Shown here: positions 45,551 to 54,534 of the stretch, piece after piece | Layout: every line of letters begins with the position of its first letter | Numbering within the stretch: the stretch's first letter is position 1 | Notes under the pieces: model-generated | Database searches by the model: none | Told to the model about the DNA's origin: nothing | What the model saw: only the letters and a program-made list of their open reading frames with translations | Position numbers and translations under genes: made by a program | Origin: Rhodovastum sp963804495 | Lineage (GTDB): Bacteria; Pseudomonadota; Alphaproteobacteria; Acetobacterales; Acetobacteraceae | Direction of reading: 5' to 3' | DNA: 64,000 nt | Assembly: GCA_963804495.1 (NCBI GenBank) | Contig: CAWDQN010000010.1 | Coordinates: 248,001 to 312,000 of the forward strand

Positions 45551-45826
45551 TCAGGCCACGACGTAGGGCAGCAGGGCGAGGAAGCGGGCGCGCTTGATGG
45601 CGTTCGCCAGCTCGCGCTGCTTCTTGGCCGACACCGCGGTGATGCGGCTGGGGACGATCTTGCCGCGCTCGGACAGGAAGCGCGAGAGCAGGCGCACGTC
45701 CTTGTAATCGATCTTCGGCGCGCTCGGCCCGGAGAACGGGCAGGACTTGCGGCGGCGGTAGAACGGCCGGCGGGCGCCGACCGCGGCGCGGCGGGCGGCC
45801 GGGTTCACATCGGATGAGTCGGACAT
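45551..45826 (-). CDS. rpsR: 30S ribosomal protein S18
   Basis: A 91-residue ribosomal protein. RRPFYRRRKSCPFSGPSAPK and IDYKDVRLLSRFLSERGKIV, with PSRITAVSAKKQRELANAIK, are the family signature. It is normally placed between rpsF and rplI, with gaps of 6 and 13 bases. The Cys in KSCPF is conserved in one S18 type. Confidence 0.97.
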   Translation of the reverse strand: MSDSSDVNPAARRAAVGARRPFYRRRKSCPFSGPSAPKIDYKDVRLLSRFLSERGKIVPSRITAVSAKKQRELANAIKRARFLALLPYVVA

Positions 45827-45832
45827 GCTTGC

Positions 45833-46366
45833 TTAATCCTCCAGGCCGCGGAAGCCGCCGTCGTGGTCGCGCGGCATGCTGTCCTCGCGGGCGCGGAATT
45901 CCTCGCGGTCGTCGTAGCCGCGCTTGCGGCCGGACTCGAAGCGGCCAGCCGGCTTCGGACCGCGGAAGCTGCGTTCGCGATCGTCGGACTTGCGCGACAG
46001 GATGGCGCTCGCGGACTCCTCGATCGAATCTACCCGGATGGTCATGAAGCGCAGCACGTCTTCGTTCAGACGGAGCTGGCGTTCCATTTCCAGCACCGAG
46101 GCCGGAGAGGCGTCGATGCCGAGCAGCAGATAGTGGCCCTTGCGGTTCTTCTTGATCCGGTAAGCCAGGCTGCGCAGGCCCCAGTATTCGCGCTTTTTCA
46201 CCGAGACGCTGGGGCGCGGGCCTTCGGGTTCGCCCTCGGCCGGCGGCGGTGGCGGCGCGATGCCCTTGTCGGCGTCGAGCTGGGCGCCGATGGCGTCGGC
46301 AATGGCCTCGACCTGCTGTTGCGTGACGTCATTCCGTGCGATGAACACGGTTTCATAGAGCGGCAT
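45833..46366 (-). CDS. rpsF: 30S ribosomal protein S6 with proline-rich insertion
   Basis: A 177-residue ribosomal protein. The core is normal: PLYETVFIARNDVTQQQVEA at the start, and KREYWGLRSLAYRIKKNRKG with HYLLLGIDASP in the middle. Between them, after LDADKG, lies a stretch of about 20 residues rich in Pro, Glu and Gly (IAPPPPPAEGEPEGPRPSVS) where S6 normally has a short turn. The C-terminal tail is charged. ATG 46366 has GAGGGAGA upstream and a good N-terminus. It is first in the operon. Confidence 0.95.
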   Translation of the reverse strand: MPLYETVFIARNDVTQQQVEAIADAIGAQLDADKGIAPPPPPAEGEPEGPRPSVSVKKREYWGLRSLAYRIKKNRKGHYLLLGIDASPASVLEMERQLRLNEDVLRFMTIRVDSIEESASAILSRKSDDRERSFRGPKPAGRFESGRKRGYDDREEFRAREDSMPRDHDGGFRGLED

Positions 46367-46785
46367 GGGGTCTCCCTCTGGCTTGTCTCCGCCCCGGACC
46401 ATCGGGTCCCGCGCCACCATTGGCGCGTGGGCATAGCCGGGAGAGGCCGTCTCCACCCGGCAGGGGAGGCGCGTGGATAACGATGGTTGCCGCCCTATGC
46501 AAGCCCTAAACTTGCCGAGCGCCGCGCCAACGGGGGATGGAAGCAAGGCCTTGGACTCAGGCGTCGCCTTGGCTCTGTCGTTGCGGTTTCTGAGGGACAG
46601 CGTGGGCGCGGGCTGGTAAGGGCGGCTCCGGTCTGGCATCGGGGCCGGAAAGAGGATGCGCGGATGGTCCAGGGGTCGGCAACACAAGCTGGGATGGTGC
46701 CGGGTGCGCCGTGCCCGGCGATGCCGCGCCATCATCGGATGCACATCGCGCGCGCCGCCGCCTGGTGCGCGAAGGGGCGGAGCCG
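46367..46785. other. Intergenic region upstream of rpsF
   Basis: About 420 bases. It should contain the ribosomal operon promoter on the minus strand. No gene or repeat is evident; its right part may be further acyltransferase debris. Confidence 0.4.
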
Positions 46786-47356
46786 CGCGCCGTGGGGCAG
46801 GTCCTCGCCCGACGCTGGCTGCGCACGCTTTCGCTGTATTGCGTCGCCCTGGTGAGTTTCAGTTTCTCCCTCGGGCGGACGTCACCGGCGCCGTATTTCT
46901 TCCTGCAGGGCCAGGGTCCGTTTTCCGATCGCATCCCGGCGGTCTCGTGGTCGCTGGTCCTGGAGCGCTATTTCTATTTTTTCTTTCCTCTGCTGCTGGC
47001 GGTCGCGCTGGCCCTGGGCGGACCGCGTCTGCGCAGCGCCCGGGGCGGTGGCGGCGCCTGCCCTGGTGGCGATCATCGGCTGCGCCGCGGCGCGCATCGC
47101 CACCAGCTATGGCCTGCTGCCGGTGAGGTGAATTGAATCATGGCCACCGGTCAATCCCTTCCTGCGGCTGACAGCACTGCCCACGGTGTGCGCGCCGCCT
47201 GTGTGACCGACCCTTGGACGGCGACGACGGCGCGTGTCCTGTCGTCGCGCGTGCGGCCACGGGTGATCCTCAGGCTGCGTCGCCGGCGCCTGGCTTGCCT
47301 ACCGCCTGGTGGAACGGCCGTTCCTGGCGTTGCGTGGCCGCCTCGTTCCGGGCTGA
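46786..47356 (+). pseudogene. Degenerate acyltransferase 3 family remnant
   Basis: Pieces of an acyltransferase 3 (OafA-like) protein appear in different frames. ARRWLRTLSLYCVALVSFSF and SWSLVLERYFYFFFPLLLAV lie in one frame. AVAAPALVAIIGCAAARIAT lies in another and stops. The C-terminal motif AGAWLAYRLVERPFLALRGR lies further on, ending at 47356. The N-terminal part and the middle are missing. It is clearly decayed rather than merely shifted once. Confidence 0.75.
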
Positions 47357-47461
47357 TGTTGATGCTGCCCTGGGCGGCGGAGATTGACAGGGGAGCGGGG
47401 CGAAGCTACGCCGCGCGCCCAACCCGCTTCCCTCCTCTCCGATCCGGGAACCTGACGCAGA

Positions 47462-48418
47462 ATGGCTATTCACGCCTTCATTTTCCCGGGCCAGGGTAGC
47501 CAGGCCGTCGGCATGGGACGCGACCTCGCCGCCGCCTTCGCGCCCGCGCGCGAGGTGTTCGAGGCGGTCGACGAGACGCTGAAACAGAAGCTGTCCAAGC
47601 TGATGTTCGAGGGGCCGGGCGAGGACCTCACACTGACGGAGAACACCCAGCCGGCGCTGCTGGCGCATTCGCTCGCGGTGCTGCGGGTGTTGGAGCGGGA
47701 GGGCGGGATTTGTCTGGCCGACCGCGCGGTGGTGGTGGCGGGGCATTCGCTCGGCGAATACACCGCCCTGGCGGCGGCCGGGGCGTTCACCCCGGCGCAG
47801 GCGGCGGCGCTGCTGCGGCTGCGCGGGCGGGCGATGCAGAAGGCGGTGCCGGCCGGGGCGGGCGCCATGGCGGCCCTGCTCGGCGTTGAGATGGAGTTGG
47901 CACGCGCGATCTGCGCGGAGGCCGCCGAAGGGCCGGACGGGCGCCAGGTGGTCGAGCCGGCCAATGACAACGGCGGCGGGCAGGTGGTGATTTCCGGCGA
48001 CAAGGCGGCGGTGGATCGCGCCATTGAGGTGGCCAAGAGCAAAGGGGTGCGGCGGGCCATGCTGCTGCCGGTTTCCGCGCCCTTCCATTGTGCCCTGATG
48101 GCGCCGGCGGCCGACGCCATGGCTGAGGCACTGGAAAATTCGCCCCCGGCGGCGCCGCTGGTGCCGGTGGTGACCAATGTCTCGGCCGCCAAGGCGAGCG
48201 ACCCGGCCGAGATCGCCCGTTTGCTGGTCGAGCAGGTGACCGCCACCGTACGTTGGCGCGAATGCGTGCAGGCCATGGTCGGGCTGGGGGTGGACAGTTT
48301 CGTCGAACTCGGTGCCGGCAGGGTACTGTCCGGTCTGGTGCGGCGCATTTCTCCCGATGCCGCCGCAACGTCGGCCGGCACGCCGGCCGAAATCGAGCAA
48401 TTGCTGAAATTCCTGTAA
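47462..48418 (+). CDS. fabD: Malonyl-CoA:ACP transacylase
   Basis: It loads malonyl groups onto acyl carrier protein for fatty acid synthesis. The 318-residue product begins MAIHAFIFPGQGSQAVGMGR and has the nucleophile Ser96 in VVAGHSLGEYTAL and the catalytic His209 in SAPFHCALM. Length and motif spacing are typical. It heads the fabD-fabG-acpP-fabF cluster. Confidence 0.97.
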   Translation: MAIHAFIFPGQGSQAVGMGRDLAAAFAPAREVFEAVDETLKQKLSKLMFEGPGEDLTLTENTQPALLAHSLAVLRVLEREGGICLADRAVVVAGHSLGEYTALAAAGAFTPAQAAALLRLRGRAMQKAVPAGAGAMAALLGVEMELARAICAEAAEGPDGRQVVEPANDNGGGQVVISGDKAAVDRAIEVAKSKGVRRAMLLPVSAPFHCALMAPAADAMAEALENSPPAAPLVPVVTNVSAAKASDPAEIARLLVEQVTATVRWRECVQAMVGLGVDSFVELGAGRVLSGLVRRISPDAAATSAGTPAEIEQLLKFL

Positions 48419-48431
48419 CGGGAGCGCCGTT

Positions 48432-49181
48432 ATGTTCCGGTTGGACGGCAAGACGGCCCTGGTGACCGGCGCTTCGGGCGGCATCGGCGCGGCGATCGCG
48501 CGCACGCTGCATGCGCAGGGGGCGGCGGTGGCGCTGTCGGGCACTCGGCGCGAGGCGCTGGAGGCGCTGGCGGCGGAATTGGGCGAGCGCGCGCCAGGGA
48601 GAGCGCATGTCTGCCCTGCCGATTTGCGCGACCCGGCGGCGCCGGAGGCGCTGGTGGCGGCCGCCGAGGCGGCGGCGGGACCGCTCGCCATCCTGGTCAA
48701 CAATGCCGGCTTCACCCGCGACATGCTGGCGCTGCGCATGAAGGACGAAGACTGGCAGGCGGTGCTGGATGTCGATCTGACGGCGCCGTTCCGGCTGGCG
48801 CGCTCGGCCCTGAAGGGAATGGTTCGCCGGCGGGCCGGGCGGATCGTATCGATTTCGTCCATTGTCGGCAGCACCGGCAATGCGGGGCAGGCGAACTATG
48901 CCGCCGCCAAGGCGGGGCTGGCCGGCATGACCAAGGCGCTGGCGCAGGAAGTGGCCTCGCGCGGCATTACGGTGAACGTGGTGGCGCCCGGCTTCGTCGC
49001 GACGCCGATGACCGACGCGCTGTCGGATGCGCAGAAGGCCAAACTGGCCGAGACGATCCCGCTGGGCCGCCTCGGCCAGCCGGCGGACGTTGCGGCGGCG
49101 GTGGCCTATCTTGCCAGCGACGAGGCGGCCTGGGTGACCGGCGCGACGCTACATGTCAATGGCGGCATGGCGATGCTCTAA
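48432..49181 (+). CDS. fabG: 3-oxoacyl-ACP reductase
   Basis: A short-chain reductase that reduces 3-oxoacyl-ACP with NADPH. The 249-residue product has the cofactor motif TGASGGIGAAIA, NNAG at about 90-93, Ser143 in ISSIVG, and Tyr156 and Lys160 in NYAAAKAG. Asn, the usual fourth active-site residue in the VNLT position, is Asp115 here (LDVDLTAPF). It lies 13 bases after fabD. Confidence 0.95.
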   Translation: MFRLDGKTALVTGASGGIGAAIARTLHAQGAAVALSGTRREALEALAAELGERAPGRAHVCPADLRDPAAPEALVAAAEAAAGPLAILVNNAGFTRDMLALRMKDEDWQAVLDVDLTAPFRLARSALKGMVRRRAGRIVSISSIVGSTGNAGQANYAAAKAGLAGMTKALAQEVASRGITVNVVAPGFVATPMTDALSDAQKAKLAETIPLGRLGQPADVAAAVAYLASDEAAWVTGATLHVNGGMAML

Positions 49182-49431
49182 GTGGGTGCCGTGCGGGGAT
49201 TCGTCCGGTTGGCGCCTGTGACAAATCCATGCTAATCGGCGCCCGCCTTCGTCCGGGGCGGGTGCGCGGCGCCGGTGTGGTCTGCCGTGACGGGTCTGTC
49301 CCGCCGGCCAGGCCGGTCCGGCGAACGGGCCAGGATGGTGGCCAGAGTGAACGAGAGACGGCCGGGACGCGAGACGCGCCCGGACGTGAGACGCATAGAC
49401 CAGGAACCGGCAGGCAGGAGTTAAATTTCCG
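49182..49431. other. Gap between fabG and acpP
   Basis: About 250 bases. It contains no gene. A separate acpP promoter may lie here, given the high expression of ACP in other bacteria, but no clear motif was found. Confidence 0.4.
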
Positions 49432-49671
49432 ATGAGCGAGATCGCCGACAAGGTGAAGAAGATCGTGGTGGAGCACCTCGGGGTGGAAGAGGCCAAGGTC
49501 ACCCCGGAGGCGTCGTTCATCGACGACCTGGGCGCGGACAGCCTCGACACGGTTGAACTGGTGATGGCCTTCGAGGAAGCCTTCGGGGTCGAGATCCCGG
49601 AAGATGCGGCCGAGAAGATCGGCACCGTGAAGGATGCCATCGACTATATCGAGAAGCAGAAGGCCGCCTGA
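49432..49671 (+). CDS. acpP: Acyl carrier protein
   Basis: A 79-residue acidic carrier protein. The phosphopantetheine attachment site is Ser37 in LGADSLDTVELVMAFEE. The N- and C-terminal helices (MSEIADKVKKIVVEHLGVEE; TVKDAIDYIEKQKAA) are standard. It lies between fabG and fabF. Confidence 0.98.
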   Translation: MSEIADKVKKIVVEHLGVEEAKVTPEASFIDDLGADSLDTVELVMAFEEAFGVEIPEDAAEKIGTVKDAIDYIEKQKAA

Positions 49672-49711
49672 GCCGGTACTGCGCGGGAAACAACGGGCAA
49701 GGATGGCAGCG

Positions 49712-50974
49712 ATGCGGCGCGTGGTGGTAACGGGCATGGGCATCGCCTGCCCCCTTGGCTTGGGGGTCGGGCACGTCTGGAAGCGCCTGGTTGAGGGCGA
49801 GTCGGGCATCAGCGCCATCCAGTCGTTCGACGTGAAGGACCTGCCGGCGAAGGTGGCCGGCCAGATTCCTCTGGGACCGAAGACCGAAAACAAGCTGGAC
49901 ATCGGCGAGTGGGTGCCGGTGAAAGACCAGCGCAAGATGGACCGGTTCATCCAGTACGCGCTGGTTGCCGCCACCGAGGCGGTGGAGGATTCCGGATGGA
50001 CTCCCCGGAGCGAAGAGGACCGCTGCGCCACCGGGGTGATGATCGGCAGCGGCATCGGCGGGCTGGAGACGATCTACGAGGCGTCCATTCTGGTGCACGA
50101 GGGACGGATCCGGCGGCTGTCGCCGTTCTTCATCCCCTCCGCCCTGATTAACCTCGCGTCGGGCCATGTTTCCATCAAGTTCGGTTTCAAAGGACCGAAC
50201 CACAGCGTGGTGACTGCCTGCGCCAGCGGCGTGCACGCCGTCGGCGACGCGGCACGGCTGATCGCGCTCGGCGATGCCGAGGTGATGGTGGCCGGCGGGG
50301 CCGAATCGGCGGTCAATATTCTGGGCATTGCCGGGTTCTGCGCCTCGCGGGCGCTGTCGACCGGGTTCAACGAGACACCGACCAGGGCATCGCGTCCCTG
50401 GGACCGCGACCGCGACGGCTTCGTCATGGGTGAGGGCTCGGGTGTGCTGGTGCTGGAGGAGTACGAGCACGCCACGAAGCGCGGCGCCAAGATTTACGCT
50501 GAGGTGTGCGGCTATGGCATGTCCGGCGATGCGCACCACATCACCGCCCCGGCGGATGGCCACGAGGGTGCCTACCGTGCCATGGCCGCGGCCTTGCGCA
50601 ATGGCCGCATCTCGCCGGACCAGATCCAGTATGTGAACGCCCACGGCACGTCGACGCCGCTCGGCGACGACCTGGAGTTGGAGGCGGTGGAGCGGCTGTT
50701 CGGCGATGCCGCGGGCGGGATCGCGATGTCGTCCACCAAGTCGGCGACCGGGCATTTGCTGGGGGCGGCCGGTGCGATCGAGGCGATTTTCTCGGTGCTT
50801 GCGGTGCGTGACAATGTGGCGCCGCCGACGCTGAACCTGGACAACCCCAGCCGCGAGAGCCCGATTGACCGGGTGGCGCATACGGCGCAGGAGCGGCGGA
50901 TCGAGGTGGCGCTGTCGAATAGTTTTGGCTTTGGCGGGACGAACGCGTCGATTCTGTTCCGGAAGGCTGGTTAA
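49712..50974 (+). CDS. fabF: 3-oxoacyl-ACP synthase II
   Basis: It elongates acyl-ACP by condensation with malonyl-ACP. The 420-residue product begins MRRVVVTGMGIACPLGLGV. The catalytic Cys is at about 170 in VVTACASGVHA, the two His residues are in VNAHGTSTPLGD and STKSATGHLLGAAGA, and the final motif is NSFGFGGTNAS. ATG 49712 has AAGGA at good spacing; the alternative ATG 49703 is close. It is followed by a repeat. Confidence 0.97.
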   Translation: MRRVVVTGMGIACPLGLGVGHVWKRLVEGESGISAIQSFDVKDLPAKVAGQIPLGPKTENKLDIGEWVPVKDQRKMDRFIQYALVAATEAVEDSGWTPRSEEDRCATGVMIGSGIGGLETIYEASILVHEGRIRRLSPFFIPSALINLASGHVSIKFGFKGPNHSVVTACASGVHAVGDAARLIALGDAEVMVAGGAESAVNILGIAGFCASRALSTGFNETPTRASRPWDRDRDGFVMGEGSGVLVLEEYEHATKRGAKIYAEVCGYGMSGDAHHITAPADGHEGAYRAMAAALRNGRISPDQIQYVNAHGTSTPLGDDLELEAVERLFGDAAGGIAMSSTKSATGHLLGAAGAIEAIFSVLAVRDNVAPPTLNLDNPSRESPIDRVAHTAQERRIEVALSNSFGFGGTNASILFRKAG

Positions 50975-51000
50975 CTAGTCCAGGACTTAAAAAACGGGTT

Positions 51001-51044
51001 CCAAGGGCCTCCCGGCCCTTGGCGGGTCCAGGGCAGAGCCCTGG
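51001..51044. repeat. Partial dispersed repeat after fabF
   Basis: Hairpins CCAAGGGCCTCCCGGCCCTTGG-type (51001-51022) and CCAGGGCAGAGCCCTGG (51028-51044), then CCTTGCTTTCTT. This is the right half of the compound repeat, between convergent fabF and cysK. Confidence 0.7.
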
Positions 51045-51058
51045 CCTTGCTTTCTTGC

Positions 51059-51988
51059 TTACATCCCCGCGAACAAAGGCGTGCTCAGGTAGCGCTCGGC
51101 AAAGCTAGGCGCGATCGAAACGATCAGCTTCCCGGCGTTCGCCGGATCGCGCGCCAGTGTCAGCGCGGCATGCAACGCGGCGCCTGAGGAGATGCCGATC
51201 GGCAGTCCTTCCTCGCGGGCGCTGCGCCGTGCCGCGGCGATGGCGTCGCGCTCGGACACCCGCACCACCTCGTCCATCAGCCCCATTTCGAGCACGCTCG
51301 GCTGGAAGCCGGGGCCGATGCCCTGCACCCCGTGTGGCCCGGCCTCGTCGCCGGACAGCACCGCGCTCTCGGCCGGTTCGATCAGCACGATTCGCAAGCC
51401 AGGGCGGCGGGGCTTGAGCGCGCGGGCGATGCCGGTCAGCGTGCCGCCGGTGCCGGAGCCGCCGACCACGATGTCCACCCGCCCGCCGGTGTCGGTCCAG
51501 ATTTCCTCGGCGGTGGTGGCGGCGTGGATGTCGGGATTGGCCGGGTTGTCGAACTGGCGCGGCATCCAGGCGCCCGGCGTGCTGGCGAGGATCGACTCGG
51601 CGCGGGCGATGGCGCCGGCCATGCCTTGCCGCGCCGGGGTGAGCTGCACGTCCGCCCCCATCAGGCGCAGCATCTTGCGCCGCTCGGCCGAGGCGCCCTC
51701 CGGCATGGTGACAATCAGCCGGTAGCCCTTGGCGGCGGCGACGAAGGCCAGCGCGATGCCGGTGTTGCCCGACGTCGGTTCAACAAGGACAGATCGGTCG
51801 GCGGCGATCAACCCTTGCGCCTCGGCGCGCTCGACCATGGCCAGGCCGATGCGGTCCTTGACCGAGCCGAGCGGGTTAAAGAACTCAAGTTTCAGAGCGA
51901 CTTCGGCGACGAGCTTGTCCTCGGCCGAAATACGCGGAATGCCGACCAGCGGCGTGGCGCCGATCGTCTCCAGGATGCTGCGGTGCAT
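51059..51988 (-). CDS. cysK: Cysteine synthase A
   Basis: A PLP enzyme that makes cysteine from O-acetylserine and sulfide. The 309-residue product begins MHRSILETIGATPLVGIPRI, with the PLP lysine Lys44 in NPLGSVKDRIG and the substrate loop PTSGNTGIALAF. GGSGTGGTLTGIARALK and GISSGAALHAAL complete the site. An extended start at 52081 or 52063 would add a Thr/Ala-rich N-terminus of no known role; 51988 is preferred. It is divergent from the Rrf2 regulator. Confidence 0.92.
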   Translation of the reverse strand: MHRSILETIGATPLVGIPRISAEDKLVAEVALKLEFFNPLGSVKDRIGLAMVERAEAQGLIAADRSVLVEPTSGNTGIALAFVAAAKGYRLIVTMPEGASAERRKMLRLMGADVQLTPARQGMAGAIARAESILASTPGAWMPRQFDNPANPDIHAATTAEEIWTDTGGRVDIVVGGSGTGGTLTGIARALKPRRPGLRIVLIEPAESAVLSGDEAGPHGVQGIGPGFQPSVLEMGLMDEVVRVSERDAIAAARRSAREEGLPIGISSGAALHAALTLARDPANAGKLIVSIAPSFAERYLSTPLFAGM

Positions 51989-52093
51989 GCGGCCGCGCGC
52001 CGGGGTGGCGGCGGGGGAAACTTGTGCCGGCGAGAGGGCGGCACGGGTGACATTTCTGACCATAAGGGATGTTTTTACCACAAGACGGGTGTA

Positions 52094-52112
52094 TCACGAA
52101 GGGTAAACGTGA
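52094..52112. promoter_or_regulatory. Candidate operator between cysK and the Rrf2 gene
   Basis: TCACG and CGTGA form short inverted arms around 9 bases in the divergent gap. Rrf2 regulators often bind here and regulate both genes. The arms are short, so this is weak. Confidence 0.3.
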
Positions 52113-52145
52113 TTTCATGTCGGCGCGCCAGAGGAGAACAACAAT

Positions 52146-52598
52146 ATGCTGATCCGACGGGACCGGGGAATGCTGGCGGTGACCGTGATGCTCAACGTCG
52201 CCTTCCATGGCGGCCGGACGGCTACGGTCAGCGCGGCGGAGATCGCCGACCGGTTGGGGCTGGCGCGAAGGGGTATGGAGCCGCTGCTGCAAGGGCTGTC
52301 GCGGGCGGGCCTGCTGGAGAGCGTGCGCGGCCCGCGCGGCGGCTACCGTCTGGGCCGGCCGCGGCGCGACATCAAAGTGTCCGATGTCGTCGCGGTGGCG
52401 GTGAGCGAGGGCGAGGTCGAACCGAGCGAAGGCCCGTCCGGCCGGCTGCAGGAGAAGGTGGTGGATTCGCTGTGGGCGGAACTGGAGGCGGCGGCGCGCG
52501 ACCGGCTGGCGTCGCTGACGCTCGACGACCTGTTGCGCCGCGCTGCCGCCGCCGGCCTGCGCCGGCCGACCAGCGAGCCGATCACCTTCGCCATCTGA
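52146..52598 (+). CDS. Rrf2 family transcriptional regulator
   Basis: A 150-residue winged-helix regulator. MLIRRDRGMLAVTVMLNVAF, VSAAEIADRLGLARRGMEPL and GLLESVRGPRGGYRLGRPRR are the Rrf2 DNA-binding pattern. It contains no Cys, so it cannot hold the Fe-S cluster of IscR or NsrR. That and the position between cysK and the sulfate transporter point to a CymR-like regulator of cysteine metabolism. The ligand is unknown. Confidence 0.85.
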   Translation: MLIRRDRGMLAVTVMLNVAFHGGRTATVSAAEIADRLGLARRGMEPLLQGLSRAGLLESVRGPRGGYRLGRPRRDIKVSDVVAVAVSEGEVEPSEGPSGRLQEKVVDSLWAELEAAARDRLASLTLDDLLRRAAAAGLRRPTSEPITFAI

Positions 52599-52663
52599 GC
52601 GCCGCGGAGGGCCAATGCCAATGTCTGTGGCCAGGCGTTCGGCCGTTCTGCTAGAACCACGTG

Positions 52664-53693
52664 ATGAAGATGCGAATAGCTCTGAAGGCCGCGGCGGCGG
52701 CGCTGTTGCTGGCGGTCGGAATCGGCGGCCGGCCAGCGGCGGCGCAGGACAGCTTGCTGAACGTTTCCTATGACCCGACCAGAGAGCTTTATCGCGAGCT
52801 GAACCGCGCCTTTGCAACGGTCTGGCAGAAACAGACCGGACGCAGCATCATGGTGAACGCCTCGCATGGCGGTTCGGGAGCCCAGGCGCGGGCGGTGCTG
52901 GATGGGTTGCAGGCTGACGTGGTGACGCTGGCGCTGGCCTCTGATATCGATGCGTTGGCGGCGCGGGGGCTGGTGGCGAAGGACTGGCAGGCGCGGCTGC
53001 CGGAAGGTTCCACCCCGTATACCAGTACAGATCGTCTTCCTGGTGCGCAGCGGCAATCCGAAGGCGATCCGGGACTGGCCGGACTTGGTGCGGCCTGGGG
53101 TGAAAGTGATCACCCCCAATCCGAAGACGTTGGGTGGCGCGCGCTGGAACTATCTGGCGGCACTGGGCTGGGCGCTGCGCCAGCCGGGCGGCAGCGAGGC
53201 GAGCGGCGAGGCCTATCTGCGGCGCCTGTTCGCGCGGGTGCCGGTGCTGGACACCGGCGCCCGCGGCGCCACCAACACTTTCGTGCAGCGCGGCCTGGGC
53301 GATGTACTGCTGGCCTGGGAGAACGAGGCGCTGCTGGCGCGCGACGAGCTGGGCGCGGACCGGTTCGAGATCGTCTATCCCTCGGTGACGGTGCGCGCCG
53401 ACCCGCCGGTGGCGGTGGTCGATGCGGTGGTGGACAAGCGCGGCAGCCGGGCGGCGGCGGATGCGTATCTACGCTTCCTGTATACGCCGGAGGGCCAGGA
53501 GATCGCGGCGCGGCACCATTACCGCCCGCGTGACCCCGCGGTGGCGGCGCGCTATGCTGGCACCTTCCCGCCGGTGCCCACCTTTGGCATCGATTTGTTC
53601 GGTGGCTGGGCGGACGCGCAGGCGCGGCACTTCGCCGATGGCGGGGTGTTCGATCAAGTGACGGCCCCACAGGTGACGGCCCCGGCGAATTAG
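52664..53693 (+). pseudogene. sbp: Sulfate-binding periplasmic protein, single-base frameshift
   Basis: The first frame has a signal peptide (MKMRIALKAAAAALLLAVGI) and the Sbp/CysP pattern LLNVSYDPTRELYRELNRAF, MVNASHGGSGAQARAVLDGL and TLALASDIDALAARGLV, to LPEGSTPYTST. Homology continues one frame over with IVFLVRSGNPKAIRDWPDLV, VKVITPNPKTLGGARWNYLA and GATNTFVQRGLGDVLLAWEN, ending at 53693. An extra G at about 53030 explains the shift. Without correction the protein lacks half of its binding site. This could be a sequencing error. It heads the sulfate transporter operon sbp-cysT-cysW-cysA. Confidence 0.85.
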
Positions 53694-53703
53694 GCGGCGT
53701 CGC

Positions 53704-54534
53704 ATGACCCAATCGTTCCTTCGCCCAAACCCGCTGCCAGGGTTCGGGCCAGCCTTCGGGCTGACCTTGGCCTGGGTGTCGCTGATCGTGCTGATCCCGC
53801 TGGCCGCCCTGGTGCTGCGGCCCTGGTCGATCGGGGTCGCCGGGGTGCTGGCCTCGGTCGGGTCGCCGCGAGTGCTAGCCGCCCTGCAGCTCAGCTTCGG
53901 TGCCTCGCTGGCGGCGGCGGCCATCAACGTGCCGCTGGGACTGCTGGTGGCCTTGGTGCTGGTGCGCGGCCGCTTTCCTGGACGTGCGCTGGCCGACGCG
54001 CTGGTGGACCTGCCCTTCGCCCTGCCGACGGCGGTGGCCGGCATCGCTCTGACCACGCTGTATGCGCCCAACGGCTGGATCGGCCGCCTGTTTGCCCCGT
54101 TCGGGGTGGTGCTGGCCTATGCCATGCCGGGGATCATGGTGGCGCTGGTGTTCGCGGGCCTGCCCTATGTGGTGCGCACCGTGCAGCCGGTGCTGATGGA
54201 CCTGCCGGCCGAGCTGGAGGAGGCGGCGGCGACGCTGGGCGCCCGCCCGCACCAGATTCTGACGCGGGTGGTGCTGCCGGCGATCCTGCCCGCCCTGCTC
54301 ACCGGTTTCGCCATGGCCTTCGCGCGTGCCGTGGGGGAATACGGATCGGTGATTTTCATCGCCGGCAACATGCCGGGGCTGACCGAAATCGCGCCGTTGC
54401 TGATCGTGATCCGGCTGGAACAGTTCGACTATTCCGGCGCCGCCGTGCTGGCGCTGGCGATGCTGGCGCTGTCGTTCCTGATGCTGGGGGCGGTGAATCT
54501 GCTGCAACAGCGCCTGGCACGGACAGGACGATGA
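53704..54534 (+). CDS. cysT: Sulfate ABC transporter permease CysT
   Basis: A 276-residue inner-membrane permease with six helices. The permease EAA-type motif is DLPAELEEAAATLGARPHQI, followed by LPAILPALLTGFAMAFARAV with GEYGSVIFIAGN, the CysT signature. It forms the pore with CysW. It starts 10 bases after the sbp stop and overlaps cysW by 4 bases. Confidence 0.95.
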   Translation: MTQSFLRPNPLPGFGPAFGLTLAWVSLIVLIPLAALVLRPWSIGVAGVLASVGSPRVLAALQLSFGASLAAAAINVPLGLLVALVLVRGRFPGRALADALVDLPFALPTAVAGIALTTLYAPNGWIGRLFAPFGVVLAYAMPGIMVALVFAGLPYVVRTVQPVLMDLPAELEEAAATLGARPHQILTRVVLPAILPALLTGFAMAFARAVGEYGSVIFIAGNMPGLTEIAPLLIVIRLEQFDYSGAAVLALAMLALSFLMLGAVNLLQQRLARTGR

